DNA from: Bacteroidales bacterium
GTDB lineage: Bacteria > Bacteroidota > Bacteroidia > Bacteroidales > UBA932
DNA: 55,365 nt
NCBI GenBank assembly: GCA_017395045.1
Contig: JAFPWG010000009.1
Location: 1-55,365, forward strand
Reading direction: 5' to 3'
The position numbers and the translations under genes are program-made. Every line of letters begins with the position of its first letter. Position 1 is the stretch's first letter. This document shows, piece by piece, positions 17,324 through 25,592 of this stretch. The notes under the pieces were generated by a model. That model was not told the origin of the DNA, ran no database searches, and saw nothing but the letters and a program-made list of their open reading frames with translations.

Positions 17324-18577
17324 ATGAAAAAGGTTTTCTATTTCCTTGCAGCAGCCGCTGTCCTGACGCTGGCGGCTTGTTCAAAGCCTGACCCCGGGAA
17401 GACGCCGGAAGACGACAAGACGCCGGCCGCCGCTCCCACCGCGGACTTCGATTATTCTGTTGACGGCCTGAAGGTGACTTTCACCGACAAGTCCACGAAC
17501 GCCACGTCCTATAAGTGGGACTTCGGCGATGGTGAGACGGCAAAGACCGCTTCCCCCACCCACGAGTATGCTGCTGCCGGTACGTATACCGTCAAGCTCA
17601 CCGTGGCCAACGCCGATGCCGTGACTGCCAATAAGGAAGCCTCCATCACGGTGGCGGGCGCAGCCAAGGCTTACTTCTCTTATGAGGCGAAGACGGACCG
17701 TGCCGGCAAGTTCGGCCTTACCGTCGATTTCGATGCGACGGCCTCCGAGAACGCCGCATCCATCGCCTGGGACTTCGGTGACGGCACAACCGCTTCTGAA
17801 TTCAAGGTCTCCCACGTCTATCCCGACTATGGCACCTACACCGTAAAGGCCGAGGTAACCGGCCTTGGCGGTGACAAGAATTCTTTCCAGGCCACCATTG
17901 ACGTCATTGCCTACAACGAACTCCTCAAGGGCGGTTCCATGGAGGAAGATGATGCCCAGTATTGGACCGTGGTGAGCACAGAAGTCCTGGACGGTTCCTA
18001 TCTTCCCATGCCCGGCGTCCTGAGCTGGGTGCACACGTTCGGCTTTACCGAAGACGGTCCTTCCGGCGGTGAAGGTGGCTGCCTCCGCCTGTCGTCGGAG
18101 AACCAGGACCACGACCAGGCCAACAATGTCTGGGTCTATCAGGCAGTGGATGTCGAGGAAGGCGACTACCTCGAACTCTCGGCCCAGATGAAGTGGAATG
18201 AGAGAACCAACGACTCCGGCCTGCTGTGGTTCGGTTTTGTGAATGACCCTGAAGAAATCGGCGGTGATGCCCTGTCAGGCGCATCCGTTGAGATGTACAA
18301 TTACTGGAATTCCGCCTATGACAATCCCGGATCCGAACCCGTTCCTCCTTTCGACGGCGACTTCGGGGCCAATGATGACTACATTGCAAAGAACGCCGAA
18401 CTGGGTCTCGGTTACAGCAATGGAGGCGAGCACGTGGCGCACTACTGGGCTCAGAAGACCGGTACCATCTACTTCTACGTTCTTCTCCGTTCCGTTTGGG
18501 GAAGCTGCCATGGCCCGGGTAGATACTACTATTTTGACAACCTCAGCGTGAAGGTCGTTCCCGCTCCCGCGAATTAA
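17324..18577 (+). CDS. PKD-domain surface glycan-binding lipoprotein (SGBP)
   Basis: The 417-residue protein has a lipoprotein signal (LAAC, Cys19) and a short linker. Two PKD domains follow: about 39-112, with YKWDFGDGETA, and about 114-196, with IAWDFGDGTTA. The C-terminal beta-sandwich of about 215 residues is rich in Trp and Tyr (for example NNVWVYQAVDVEEGDYLELS and GPGRYYYFDNLSVKVV) and resembles a carbohydrate-binding jelly roll. Signal, spacer domains and terminal binding domain are the design of SusE/SusF-type glycan-binding proteins. Its place right after SusCD and before the enzymes fits. No catalytic residues are apparent. Confidence 0.85.
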   Translation: MKKVFYFLAAAAVLTLAACSKPDPGKTPEDDKTPAAAPTADFDYSVDGLKVTFTDKSTNATSYKWDFGDGETAKTASPTHEYAAAGTYTVKLTVANADAVTANKEASITVAGAAKAYFSYEAKTDRAGKFGLTVDFDATASENAASIAWDFGDGTTASEFKVSHVYPDYGTYTVKAEVTGLGGDKNSFQATIDVIAYNELLKGGSMEEDDAQYWTVVSTEVLDGSYLPMPGVLSWVHTFGFTEDGPSGGEGGCLRLSSENQDHDQANNVWVYQAVDVEEGDYLELSAQMKWNERTNDSGLLWFGFVNDPEEIGGDALSGASVEMYNYWNSAYDNPGSEPVPPFDGDFGANDDYIAKNAELGLGYSNGGEHVAHYWAQKTGTIYFYVLLRSVWGSCHGPGRYYYFDNLSVKVVPAPAN

Positions 18578-18593
18578 TCCTTTCATTTGTTTT

Positions 18594-18625
18594 AGGGACA
18601 GGGTGGCTGACCCTGCCCTGTCCCT
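18594..18625 (+). promoter_or_regulatory. Strong intergenic RNA hairpin between SGBP and GH16 genes
   Basis: AGGGACAGGG (18594-18603) pairs perfectly with CCCTGTCCCT (18616-18625). An inner pair CAGGGT/ACCCTG (18599-18604/18610-18615) competes for the same bases, so two foldings are possible. There is no T-run after it. It is more likely an mRNA-processing or stability element that sets different expression of the surface proteins and the enzymes than a full terminator. Confidence 0.45.
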
Positions 18626-18645
18626 CCCATTAAAACCTGTCATCG

Positions 18646-19590
18646 ATGAATAAACCGATCTTCCTTTCCCTCCTGGCCTTCTGCCTTGGTGCAGCTCTGG
18701 TATCGGCGCAGGATACCGACAGCCGCTTCATGCGCGCCTTCACGGAAGAATTCAACGCTTCCAAACCGCAGTACTTCTCCACGAATGGCAATGCCCTCAG
18801 ATATTTCTGCGGAGTCCCTTCCTTGAGTGAGAACAAAGACGGAGTCATGCTCATGCGCATCCAGCCTTCCGACCCTGCCGGCGCCGGGCGCGGCCCCGAG
18901 ATCGCCAGTAACAAGAGTACCCACTTCGGCACATACTCCGCCCGCATCCGGGTCCCCGACGTGAAGAAGGTGCAGCCCAACGTGGGAACGGTGGTCGGTT
19001 ATTTCACCTATCGTTACACCCGTGGATTCGGGCTCAGCGAAATCGATTTCGAATGGCTTATCGCCGACCCTACCCTGATCTATATCGGTACATGGACCAG
19101 TGCCCCCGACAACGTGAACAACCTCCAGCGGGTGGGCCGGACCATCAATCTGGCCAAGGGACAGATCCTCTATACCAACTACCGGTCTTACCATGACGGT
19201 AACCGGAACCATAATTTCGACAAGGACGACGATGCCGCCCTCAGCCCGAGGTCCATTCCGGCCATCGAGGGGTATGACGCTTCGAAGCAGTTCTATGTCT
19301 ATGGTTTCGACTGGTATCCCGACCGCCTTACCTGGTGGATAGAGCATCCGGAGACCGGGGAAAAGATCATCCTCTGGGACTATCAGGGCACTACGCCCAA
19401 CTTCTCCGGCATCCCTCAGCCGCCCACGACGTACCTGCTTAATTTCTGGCACACCAACGACTGGGCCGTAGATACCAATCCCAGGTCGAAGGAGGCTCCC
19501 AAGTATCCGTATTTCCTGGAAGTTGACTGGATGAAATACGAGCCGTACGATGAAATCAACATCGAGTGGCGCGAAAAGAATAATTGGTAG
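18646..19590 (+). CDS. GH16-family endo-beta-glycanase (first of three paralogues)
   Basis: The 314-residue protein has a signal peptide ending about VSAQ (residue 22), with no clear lipobox. It has a concanavalin-like fold with the GH16 active-site strand SEIDFEW: Glu132 nucleophile, Asp134, Glu136 acid/base. The spacing ExDxE, without the extra bulge residue, is that of lichenases and xyloglucan-active members rather than classic laminarinases (ExDxxE). Other GH16-like parts are GPEIASNKSTHFGTYSARIR and the late FYVYGFDWYPDRLTWWIE. It shares these with the two genes after it. It probably makes the first endo-cuts for PUL A; substrate uncertain. Confidence 0.87.
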   Translation: MNKPIFLSLLAFCLGAALVSAQDTDSRFMRAFTEEFNASKPQYFSTNGNALRYFCGVPSLSENKDGVMLMRIQPSDPAGAGRGPEIASNKSTHFGTYSARIRVPDVKKVQPNVGTVVGYFTYRYTRGFGLSEIDFEWLIADPTLIYIGTWTSAPDNVNNLQRVGRTINLAKGQILYTNYRSYHDGNRNHNFDKDDDAALSPRSIPAIEGYDASKQFYVYGFDWYPDRLTWWIEHPETGEKIILWDYQGTTPNFSGIPQPPTTYLLNFWHTNDWAVDTNPRSKEAPKYPYFLEVDWMKYEPYDEINIEWREKNNW

Positions 19591-19594
19591 GAAC

Positions 19595-20476
19595 GTGAAA
19601 AGAAACGTTAGTATACTCCTGTGCGTTTTGACGCTTCTTGCCGCAGGGTCATGCTCCAAGACTCCGGAACCGGCACCCGTGCCTGATGATCAAAAGGAAC
19701 AGCCGGAACCGACACCCGAGCCGAAACCGGAACCTGATCCGGAACCCGAGCCCAAGGACGTGGTCGTGATGACTTCTTTCACGGAAGATTTCTCTTCCCG
19801 TGAATCGGAGTACTTGACTTTTGCCAGACGGACCGACCGGGATGATTTCCGGTATTACAGCGCTTTCCCTTCTCTCAGCGAAAGGGGCGCGACCATCCTG
19901 ATGCTTCGCCTGGATCCGGCCGATGCGGCCGGTGAGGGAGTGGTCGTAGCGTCCAGGGACTATGTTTACTACGGCAGTGTCAGCGCCCGGATCCGGATTC
20001 CGGACATCGTTGCCGTGCAACCGAAGCTGGGCGCATTGGCCGATTTCTCCCTCGTGGACCAGGATTCCGTCTGGGGAACGGACGAATTTACGCTGAGTCT
20101 CCGTCTGGCCGACACCGGGAATCTCTATCTGAAGGGCCTGCACCAGGATGCGGGAGCGGACTCCGAGCCCGTTGTCGAGGAATCCGTGGTGACCCCTTCC
20201 ATCAGTCCTTTCAATGCCTCGTCCCGCTTCTATATATACGGAATGGACTGGGCCCCGGACAAGCTCACCTGGTGGGTGAAAAACTCCGACAAGTCGGAGA
20301 AGACCGTCCTGTCCGAACAGACGGTGAATGTCCCCACCCAGCCCCTCCGCCTGCAATTCAGGATGTACCATAGCAAGAACTCTCCGACAAAGGATAATGC
20401 CAATACGACGCAGGTGCCGTACTATCCCTTTGAACTGGAGATCGACTGGATCAAATACACGCCCTCCGAACCATGA
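19595..20476 (+). CDS. GH16-fold lipoprotein with eroded active site (probable non-catalytic glycan binder)
   Basis: I prefer the GTG at 19595, just after the preceding stop, because it gives a normal lipoprotein signal (AAGSC, Cys20). An ATG at 19550 would overlap the previous gene by 41 bases and add 15 residues. A Pro/Glu-rich linker (about residues 23-54) follows, then a GH16 domain clearly paralogous to its neighbours (FRYYSAFPSLSERG, VSARIRIPD, FYIYGMDWAPDKLTWWV). At the catalytic strand the neighbours' EIDFE/EIDIE becomes EFTLS: Glu164 remains, Asp becomes Thr166 and the acid/base Glu becomes Ser168. Retaining hydrolysis is therefore unlikely. A lipid anchor, long linker and dead enzyme fold suggest a surface binding protein. 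Its stop overlaps the next start (ATGA). Confidence 0.85.
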   Translation: MKRNVSILLCVLTLLAAGSCSKTPEPAPVPDDQKEQPEPTPEPKPEPDPEPEPKDVVVMTSFTEDFSSRESEYLTFARRTDRDDFRYYSAFPSLSERGATILMLRLDPADAAGEGVVVASRDYVYYGSVSARIRIPDIVAVQPKLGALADFSLVDQDSVWGTDEFTLSLRLADTGNLYLKGLHQDAGADSEPVVEESVVTPSISPFNASSRFYIYGMDWAPDKLTWWVKNSDKSEKTVLSEQTVNVPTQPLRLQFRMYHSKNSPTKDNANTTQVPYYPFELEIDWIKYTPSEP

Positions 20477-21438
20477 AACGAACCGCCTTCCTTTTTGCCG
20501 GCATCCTGCTTCTGACGGTGTCGGCCCTCCGGTCCCACGCGCAGGATCTTCCCCGATTCCACGGCGCATTTACGGAAAATTTTTCCGGCAAGACATCGGA
20601 GTATTTCGACTATAATTACAGACCAGTAGGGGATGATTTCCGCTACTATTCCGGTTTTTCCTCCCTTTCTGAGGAGAATACGGCGATCATGATGTACCGG
20701 ATCGACCCCAACGACCCTGCCGGGGCCGGACGGGGACCGGAAATCATTTCCAAGGATTACACCTTCTACGGCAGCTATTCCGCCCGCATCAAGGTCCCGA
20801 GGGCGCAGGACGTCCAGCCCAACATCGGGGCCGTCGTCGGCTACTTCACCTATAATATCGACCGGGAATTCGGTCAGAGTGAGATAGATATCGAGTGGTT
20901 GCTGGCAGATCCCCGCATCATCTATGTGGGTACGTGGACGGGAAAACGGGGTGCGCACAACCGGGTCGGACGGATTATCAACCTGGCGACGGGGGAGATC
21001 CTGGAAACCATCTGGCGCAGTGAGGTCCGTCACGAGGACGGATCCGTCACCCGCGTTCCCAACACTGCTTTCAAAGGACGCCAGAACAGGCCTTCCCGGC
21101 TGAAGGCGATTCCGGATTATGATGCGTCCGAGAGGTTCTACACCTACGGCTGGGATTGGTATCCTGACCGTCTCGTCTGGTGGATGATCCATCCCGAGAC
21201 CGGAAAGAAACTGGTCCTGTGGGACTACAAGGGAAAGGTGGTCTTTCCAGACCAGCCCTCGAAAACCGGCGTTCCCTGCCTCAAGAGCAAGTATCGCCTG
21301 AATTTCTGGCATACCAACAACTGGCCGGTCGAGACCAACGAGGCCTCGATCGAGAAGCCCCTGTACCCGTATGAACTGGAGATCGACTGGATGTCCTACG
21401 AGCCTTTCGACCAGTATAATCCCTATTTGAAACAATAA
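20473..21438 (+). CDS. GH16-family endo-beta-glycanase (third paralogue)
   Basis: The 321-residue protein has a signal peptide ending about SHAQ (residue 24). It keeps the full GH16 active site SEIDIEW: Glu137, Asp139, Glu141, with ExDxE spacing. It is close to the first GH16 of the locus (PAGAGRGPEI, YSARIKVP, VGYFTYN, LNFWHTNNWPVETN) but carries an extra loop around 185-205 (WRSEVRHEDGSVTRVP), which may extend its cleft. The start codon overlaps the stop of the eroded paralogue by 4 bases, so both are co-translated. It probably works with the first GH16 on the same polymer at different steps or sides of the outer membrane. Confidence 0.87.
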   Translation: MKRTAFLFAGILLLTVSALRSHAQDLPRFHGAFTENFSGKTSEYFDYNYRPVGDDFRYYSGFSSLSEENTAIMMYRIDPNDPAGAGRGPEIISKDYTFYGSYSARIKVPRAQDVQPNIGAVVGYFTYNIDREFGQSEIDIEWLLADPRIIYVGTWTGKRGAHNRVGRIINLATGEILETIWRSEVRHEDGSVTRVPNTAFKGRQNRPSRLKAIPDYDASERFYTYGWDWYPDRLVWWMIHPETGKKLVLWDYKGKVVFPDQPSKTGVPCLKSKYRLNFWHTNNWPVETNEASIEKPLYPYELEIDWMSYEPFDQYNPYLKQ

Positions 21439-21451
21439 CGGAACCCGGCAC

Positions 21452-22270
21452 ATGCGACTCGGCATAGATATCGGAGGGACCACCATCAATCTGGGCCTCG
21501 TCGATCATGCGGCAGTAATCCGGAAGGATGTCATCCCCTCTTTCAGGCCCGAGGCCACGAAGGCGGAAACCATCGACTATCTTTCTGAAGCTGTCCGGAA
21601 GATGATTGTTCCGGAGGTGACCAGCATCGGGATCGGTGTCCCCACCGTGGTCGACCCGGTGAACGGAATCGCCTACAACGCTGTCAATATCCCGTCCTGG
21701 GACGAAGTGCATCTGAAAGACGAGCTGGAAGCCCGTTTCCACATTCCGGTGTTCGTCAATAATGACGCGAACTGCTTCGCGCTCGGGGCATCCGCCCGGA
21801 TGGACAGGATTTATCCGGTCCTGGTAGGGATTACCCTCGGCACGGGGCTGGGTATGGGGGTGGTGTGCGACGGAAAACTGTTCTGCGGCAGCCGCTGCGG
21901 CGTCGGTGAGTTGGGATCGGCCCCTTATGACGGGGCTGATTACGAGGCTTTTTGCTCCAAGCAGTTTTTCACCGCGCGCGGCTTCGATGGAAAGGAGGCG
22001 GCCGAGGCGGCCGATGCCGGGAGCCCCGAGGCTGTTGCCGTTGAACAGGAGTTCGGCCGGCATCTCGGACACTTCCTTACACTGATCATGCTCGCTTATG
22101 ACCCGGACTGCATCGTCCTGGGCGGGGGAGTGGCCCGTTCTTACCGGCATTTCCGGGATGCGATGATGCAGACCCTGAAAAGCAGTTATCCCTATTCTCT
22201 CGACAGTCTTCGCATCGAAGTCCTTTCCGACGGGGAGATCCCTGTCCTGGGGGCTTCCCTCTTAAGTTAA
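21452..22270 (+). CDS. ROK-family sugar kinase without the zinc motif
   Basis: The 272-residue cytoplasmic protein has the ATP phosphate-binding motif DIGGTT (6-11), the catalytic-base strand NNDANCFALGA (Asp105) and GITLGTGLGMGVV. ROK kinases normally follow with a GELGH motif and a Cys cluster that holds zinc. Here the motif is GELGS (152-156), with His changed to Ser, and the CxCGxxGCxE cluster is absent. The protein is also shorter than usual (about 300). It should phosphorylate a monosaccharide released by PUL A, most likely glucose or an amino sugar. The altered site may change sugar choice. It lies 13 bases after the last GH16 and 7 bases before the GH2 gene. Confidence 0.85.
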   Translation: MRLGIDIGGTTINLGLVDHAAVIRKDVIPSFRPEATKAETIDYLSEAVRKMIVPEVTSIGIGVPTVVDPVNGIAYNAVNIPSWDEVHLKDELEARFHIPVFVNNDANCFALGASARMDRIYPVLVGITLGTGLGMGVVCDGKLFCGSRCGVGELGSAPYDGADYEAFCSKQFFTARGFDGKEAAEAADAGSPEAVAVEQEFGRHLGHFLTLIMLAYDPDCIVLGGGVARSYRHFRDAMMQTLKSSYPYSLDSLRIEVLSDGEIPVLGASLLS

Positions 22271-22277
22271 GTCCACG

Positions 22278-24725
22278 ATGAAACACCTTTCCCTCTCCTG
22301 TATCCTGGCCGTGTGCATCGCCTGTACGTCGGCCCCTTCCCCTTCTACCCTAACGCATTGGAGCATGAAGCAGGAGGGTTCCTCCCGGACGTTCAAGGTC
22401 GAAGTGCCGACCACGGTCGCCGGAGCCCTCAATGAGGCCGGTTATTTCGGCGGGAACCTGCTGGAAGGCCTCCGGTACCAGGATGCCGATAAAAGCATCT
22501 TTGACACTCCCTGGGTTTTCACCACGCGTTTCGGCGCGGAGAAGGGGAAGCATCATGTCCTCCGTTTCGAGAGCCTGGGGTACAGTGCCGATATCCGGCT
22601 GAACGGAACCCTGATCGCCTCGGCCGATACTACCGTTGGCGTGTTCTGTGTGAGGGAGTTCGACATCACCCCCTACGCCAAGAGAAACAATACCCTTCAG
22701 GTTCGCGTGCACAAGGCTCCCGAAGGCTCGCTGAACCACGGCTGGGTGGACTGGAATCCTCGTCCCTTGGATGAGACCATGGGCATCCTGGGACCTGTCC
22801 GGTTGATTTCCACCCCGGATGTCCAGGTTCAGGATGTCTTCGTGAAACCGGTCCTGGACCCCCAGGACCTCTCTACGGCGTGCCTCGAGGTAGAGGTAAC
22901 CCTTGTCAATCGTTCAGGGGAACCGGCGGAAGGACTGCTGAAAGGAGAGGCCGAAGGCATCGGCTTTGAAATACCAGTCAGCCTGAAAGGTTCCGAAACC
23001 AAGGTAATCCGTCACAGCGAGACGGTGCAGGATCCCCGGATCTGGTGGAGTGCGGAGATGGGTTCTCCGGAACTGTATCACATGACGGTGCGTTTCGGGG
23101 ATTCCCACAGCAAGACCGTCCGTTTCGGCATCCGCGACATACGGTCCGAACTCACGGCGGAGGGTCACCGGCAGTTCATCCTGAACGGGAAACGGGTGCT
23201 GGTCAAAAGCGCCGGCTGGGCCGACGACATTTTCCTCCAGGATACTCCCGAAAGCATTCTTCGCCAGGTTCGGATGGTCAAGGACATGGGACTCAACTGC
23301 ATCCGTTTCGAGAATATCTGGGGCAAGGACGATACTGTGTACGACCTCTGCGACAGCCTGGGTATCCTTACTTTTGTCGGCTTCAGCTGCCAGTGGGAGT
23401 GGGACCACTATTGCGGACTTCCGCAGACGCGCTCCCACGGATGCATTGAAGGTGAGCCTTGGGAGTCGCTGGCACTGAGATACTTCCATGACCAGCTCAT
23501 CCGCCTTCGCAACCATGCCTCCCTCATCGGCTGGCTTTCCGGCAGCGACCGGGATCCCAATGTGAGACTGGAAACCGCCTATGTCCGGCTGTATGACCAG
23601 CTCGAATACCGTCCTTATATCTGCTCGGCCAATGGCGTCACCTCCAAGGTGTCGGGACCTTCCGGGATGAAGATGGCCGGACCGTATGAGTATGTCGGCC
23701 CCAACTATTGGTATGAAGATACCCGGGCCGGCGGTGCCTACGGCTTCAATACGGAAACCAATCCCGGCATGAACATTCCCCAGAAAGAGTCGGTACTCCG
23801 CCTTCTGGGCGGGGAAGAGGCCTGGCCGATGGGCCCCGCCTGGAACTACCACTGTACGGCTTCCGCGACCAATATGAATACCGTGGATCCGGAGGTCGCC
23901 GCAGCGGAAGGGACGTATGGGCCGTTAGAGGGCTTTGGAGATTTCGTAAAGAAGGCACATGCCCTGGATTACGATTCTACGCGTGCGATGTATGAGGCTT
24001 TCAGGTGCAATATCGGGAAGGCTACCGGTATCGTGAACTGGATGCTGAACAGTGCGTGGCCATCCCTTTATTGGCAGTTGTACGACTGGTACGGCGTCCC
24101 TACGGCCGGCTACTACGGCGTCAAGCATGCTTGCACGCCCGTCCAGCTTGTCTATAATTATGGCAGCGGAGAAATCGTCGCCGTGAACGACGCCGTTCCT
24201 GCGGCCGCTTATCGGGCGGAAATATGCTTCTATGGGACGGATTCCAAACTGCTGAAGAACGAAAGCCGGGAATTCGTTTCGGCTCCCCGGGAGCCCGTGA
24301 AACTGGGGAAACTGCCCAAGGAAGTCCCGGGTTTCCTGTCCCTGGTCCTCAAGAATCCGGAGGGAGAAGTGGTGGCCCGGAATTTCTACTGCATCCCTTC
24401 CCGGAATGCCGTGCACGACTGGGCGCATTCCGACTGGTGGGGAATCCCCATGCTCTCTTATGCCGACCTGTCGTTCGTCTCCGCTTTGCCGAAGGCGGAC
24501 ATCCGGATGACCGTGTCGCCGGTGGAAGGCGGCCTCCAGGTAACGCTGACCAATCCCTCGGAAGTGGTCTCTTACCAGAACATCCTGAAGGCGACCACTG
24601 CCGAGGGGGAACTGGTTCCTGGCCCTGTCTGGGAGGACAACTTCATCTCCCTTCTCCCTGGAGAAACCCGTACGGTATTCTGCAAGGCTGAAGGAGTCTC
24701 CGTCGCGCTGGATTCCTGGAACTGA
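22278..24725 (+). CDS. GH2 family exo-enzyme, exo-beta-D-glucosaminidase-like
   Basis: The 815-residue protein starts with a lipoprotein-type signal (CIAC, Cys16). It has the GH2 order of jelly-roll domain (about 30-180), immunoglobulin-like domain (180-285), TIM barrel (about 290-590) and C-terminal beta domains. The acid/base region reads WLSGSDRDP with Asp424 where most GH2 enzymes have Glu. The nucleophile region GGAYGFNTETNPG has Glu493. Asp as acid/base, and the sequence around both residues, are features of the exo-beta-D-glucosaminidase (CsxA) and related mannosidase branch of GH2. It would trim imported oligosaccharides from the non-reducing end. As last gene of the operon it is followed by a strong terminator hairpin. 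Confidence 0.85.
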   Translation: MKHLSLSCILAVCIACTSAPSPSTLTHWSMKQEGSSRTFKVEVPTTVAGALNEAGYFGGNLLEGLRYQDADKSIFDTPWVFTTRFGAEKGKHHVLRFESLGYSADIRLNGTLIASADTTVGVFCVREFDITPYAKRNNTLQVRVHKAPEGSLNHGWVDWNPRPLDETMGILGPVRLISTPDVQVQDVFVKPVLDPQDLSTACLEVEVTLVNRSGEPAEGLLKGEAEGIGFEIPVSLKGSETKVIRHSETVQDPRIWWSAEMGSPELYHMTVRFGDSHSKTVRFGIRDIRSELTAEGHRQFILNGKRVLVKSAGWADDIFLQDTPESILRQVRMVKDMGLNCIRFENIWGKDDTVYDLCDSLGILTFVGFSCQWEWDHYCGLPQTRSHGCIEGEPWESLALRYFHDQLIRLRNHASLIGWLSGSDRDPNVRLETAYVRLYDQLEYRPYICSANGVTSKVSGPSGMKMAGPYEYVGPNYWYEDTRAGGAYGFNTETNPGMNIPQKESVLRLLGGEEAWPMGPAWNYHCTASATNMNTVDPEVAAAEGTYGPLEGFGDFVKKAHALDYDSTRAMYEAFRCNIGKATGIVNWMLNSAWPSLYWQLYDWYGVPTAGYYGVKHACTPVQLVYNYGSGEIVAVNDAVPAAAYRAEICFYGTDSKLLKNESREFVSAPREPVKLGKLPKEVPGFLSLVLKNPEGEVVARNFYCIPSRNAVHDWAHSDWWGIPMLSYADLSFVSALPKADIRMTVSPVEGGLQVTLTNPSEVVSYQNILKATTAEGELVPGPVWEDNFISLLPGETRTVFCKAEGVSVALDSWN

Positions 24726-24752
24726 CCTTCCAGGGCTCTATGGATAAAACGA

Positions 24753-24782
24753 TTTCCCCCAGCGCGACGGCGCCGGGGGAAA
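24753..24782. terminator. Terminator hairpin at the end of the PUL A operon
   Basis: TTTCCCCC (24753-24760) pairs with GGGGGAAA (24775-24782), with an inner GCGC/GCGC stem. It lies between the GH2 stop and the end of the convergent barrel pseudogene and can serve both strands. Confidence 0.7.
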
Positions 24783-24805
24783 CTGTTATTCAAACGGATA
24801 ACGTC

Positions 24806-25508
24806 CTAGAACAGCACGCCCAGGCCGATGCCGGCCTGTACATATTCACCGCTCTCCAGGATGACGGAAAGGATGAGGTTCTTTTCTCTCAGGACGAAAT
24901 CGCAGCCGATCAGTTCAACCGGGTTGACGGTACCTTCCCATTTTCCTTTTTCCGTCTTGCCCTCGGTGTGGTAGGACCTGGAGCCGAGCGGGAGATACGT
25001 GACTCCCGCGCCGATCTTCGGATTGATGGTGAAGGAAGGGGAGACTTCAAAGCTGTAGCCGAACTGGAGCGGGACGGCCTTCAGTCCGATACCGAAATAG
25101 GAAGAATAATACTTGTCGTCCGAATTGGCCTTGTCATTCCCGAGACGGGCGGTCAGGGCGATTTCGGGTGCATAGAAGAAGTTGCTCCTGAAAAGGGGAA
25201 TGTAGTAACCGAGGGATACATTGACGCCCATTCCATGGTCTCCCCGTTCGGAAGGGAAGAACTGTTCCGGGTCTCCGCCGGATTCGGAACTCTTTCTTGC
25301 TGAGAGCGTAGGTGTAAGTAACCTTCCCGATTTCATCTGCGCCCTGGACCTGGAGCAGCTCCGTTTCCATGACGAAAGGCTGGACAAAAACGGTCTGAAC
25401 CGCATCTGCAGACCGGGCCTACAGGTCTTCCCCGGTTCTGGTGATCTGTGCTTTGGCGCTGATGGAAAACGCCAGGAGCACGCCAAGCAGTAACAATACT
25501 TTTTTCAT
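24806..25508 (-). pseudogene. Broken outer-membrane beta-barrel protein gene
   Basis: The gene begins at 25508 with a normal signal peptide (MKKVLLLLGVLLAFSISAKA) but meets an in-frame TAG at codon 30 (25421-25419). The same frame then continues sensibly (VQTVFVQPFVMETELLQVQG ... VTYTYALSKKEF). It shifts by one base somewhere around 25270-25320 into the frame that carries the rest: MGVNVSLGYYIPLF, FGIGLKAVPLQFGYSFEV and a C-terminal AGIGLGVLF. Amphipathic strands and a terminal Phe mark an OmpA/porin-like small barrel. Two separate lesions argue for real decay, though sequence error cannot be excluded for either. Confidence 0.75.
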
Positions 25509-25579
25509 TGGTGTACAGAAATTGGTTTTAGTTTGTTAACACAAAAAAAACGAAAAAGGACGAATGTCCGGTTTTTTTG

Positions 25580-25587
25580 TATCTTTG
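25580..25587 (+). promoter_or_regulatory. -7 box of the GH10 gene
   Basis: TATCTTTG is a full TAnnTTTG match and ends only 5 bases before the ATG at 25593, implying a leaderless or nearly leaderless transcript. Confidence 0.5.
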
Positions 25588-25592
25588 TCTTT

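Noticed and set aside
24806-25486. Intact 226-residue protein from the ATG at 25486
   Set aside because: The first half is out-of-frame sequence without a signal peptide; the real signal peptide lies in another frame from 25508, so the locus is a broken gene.
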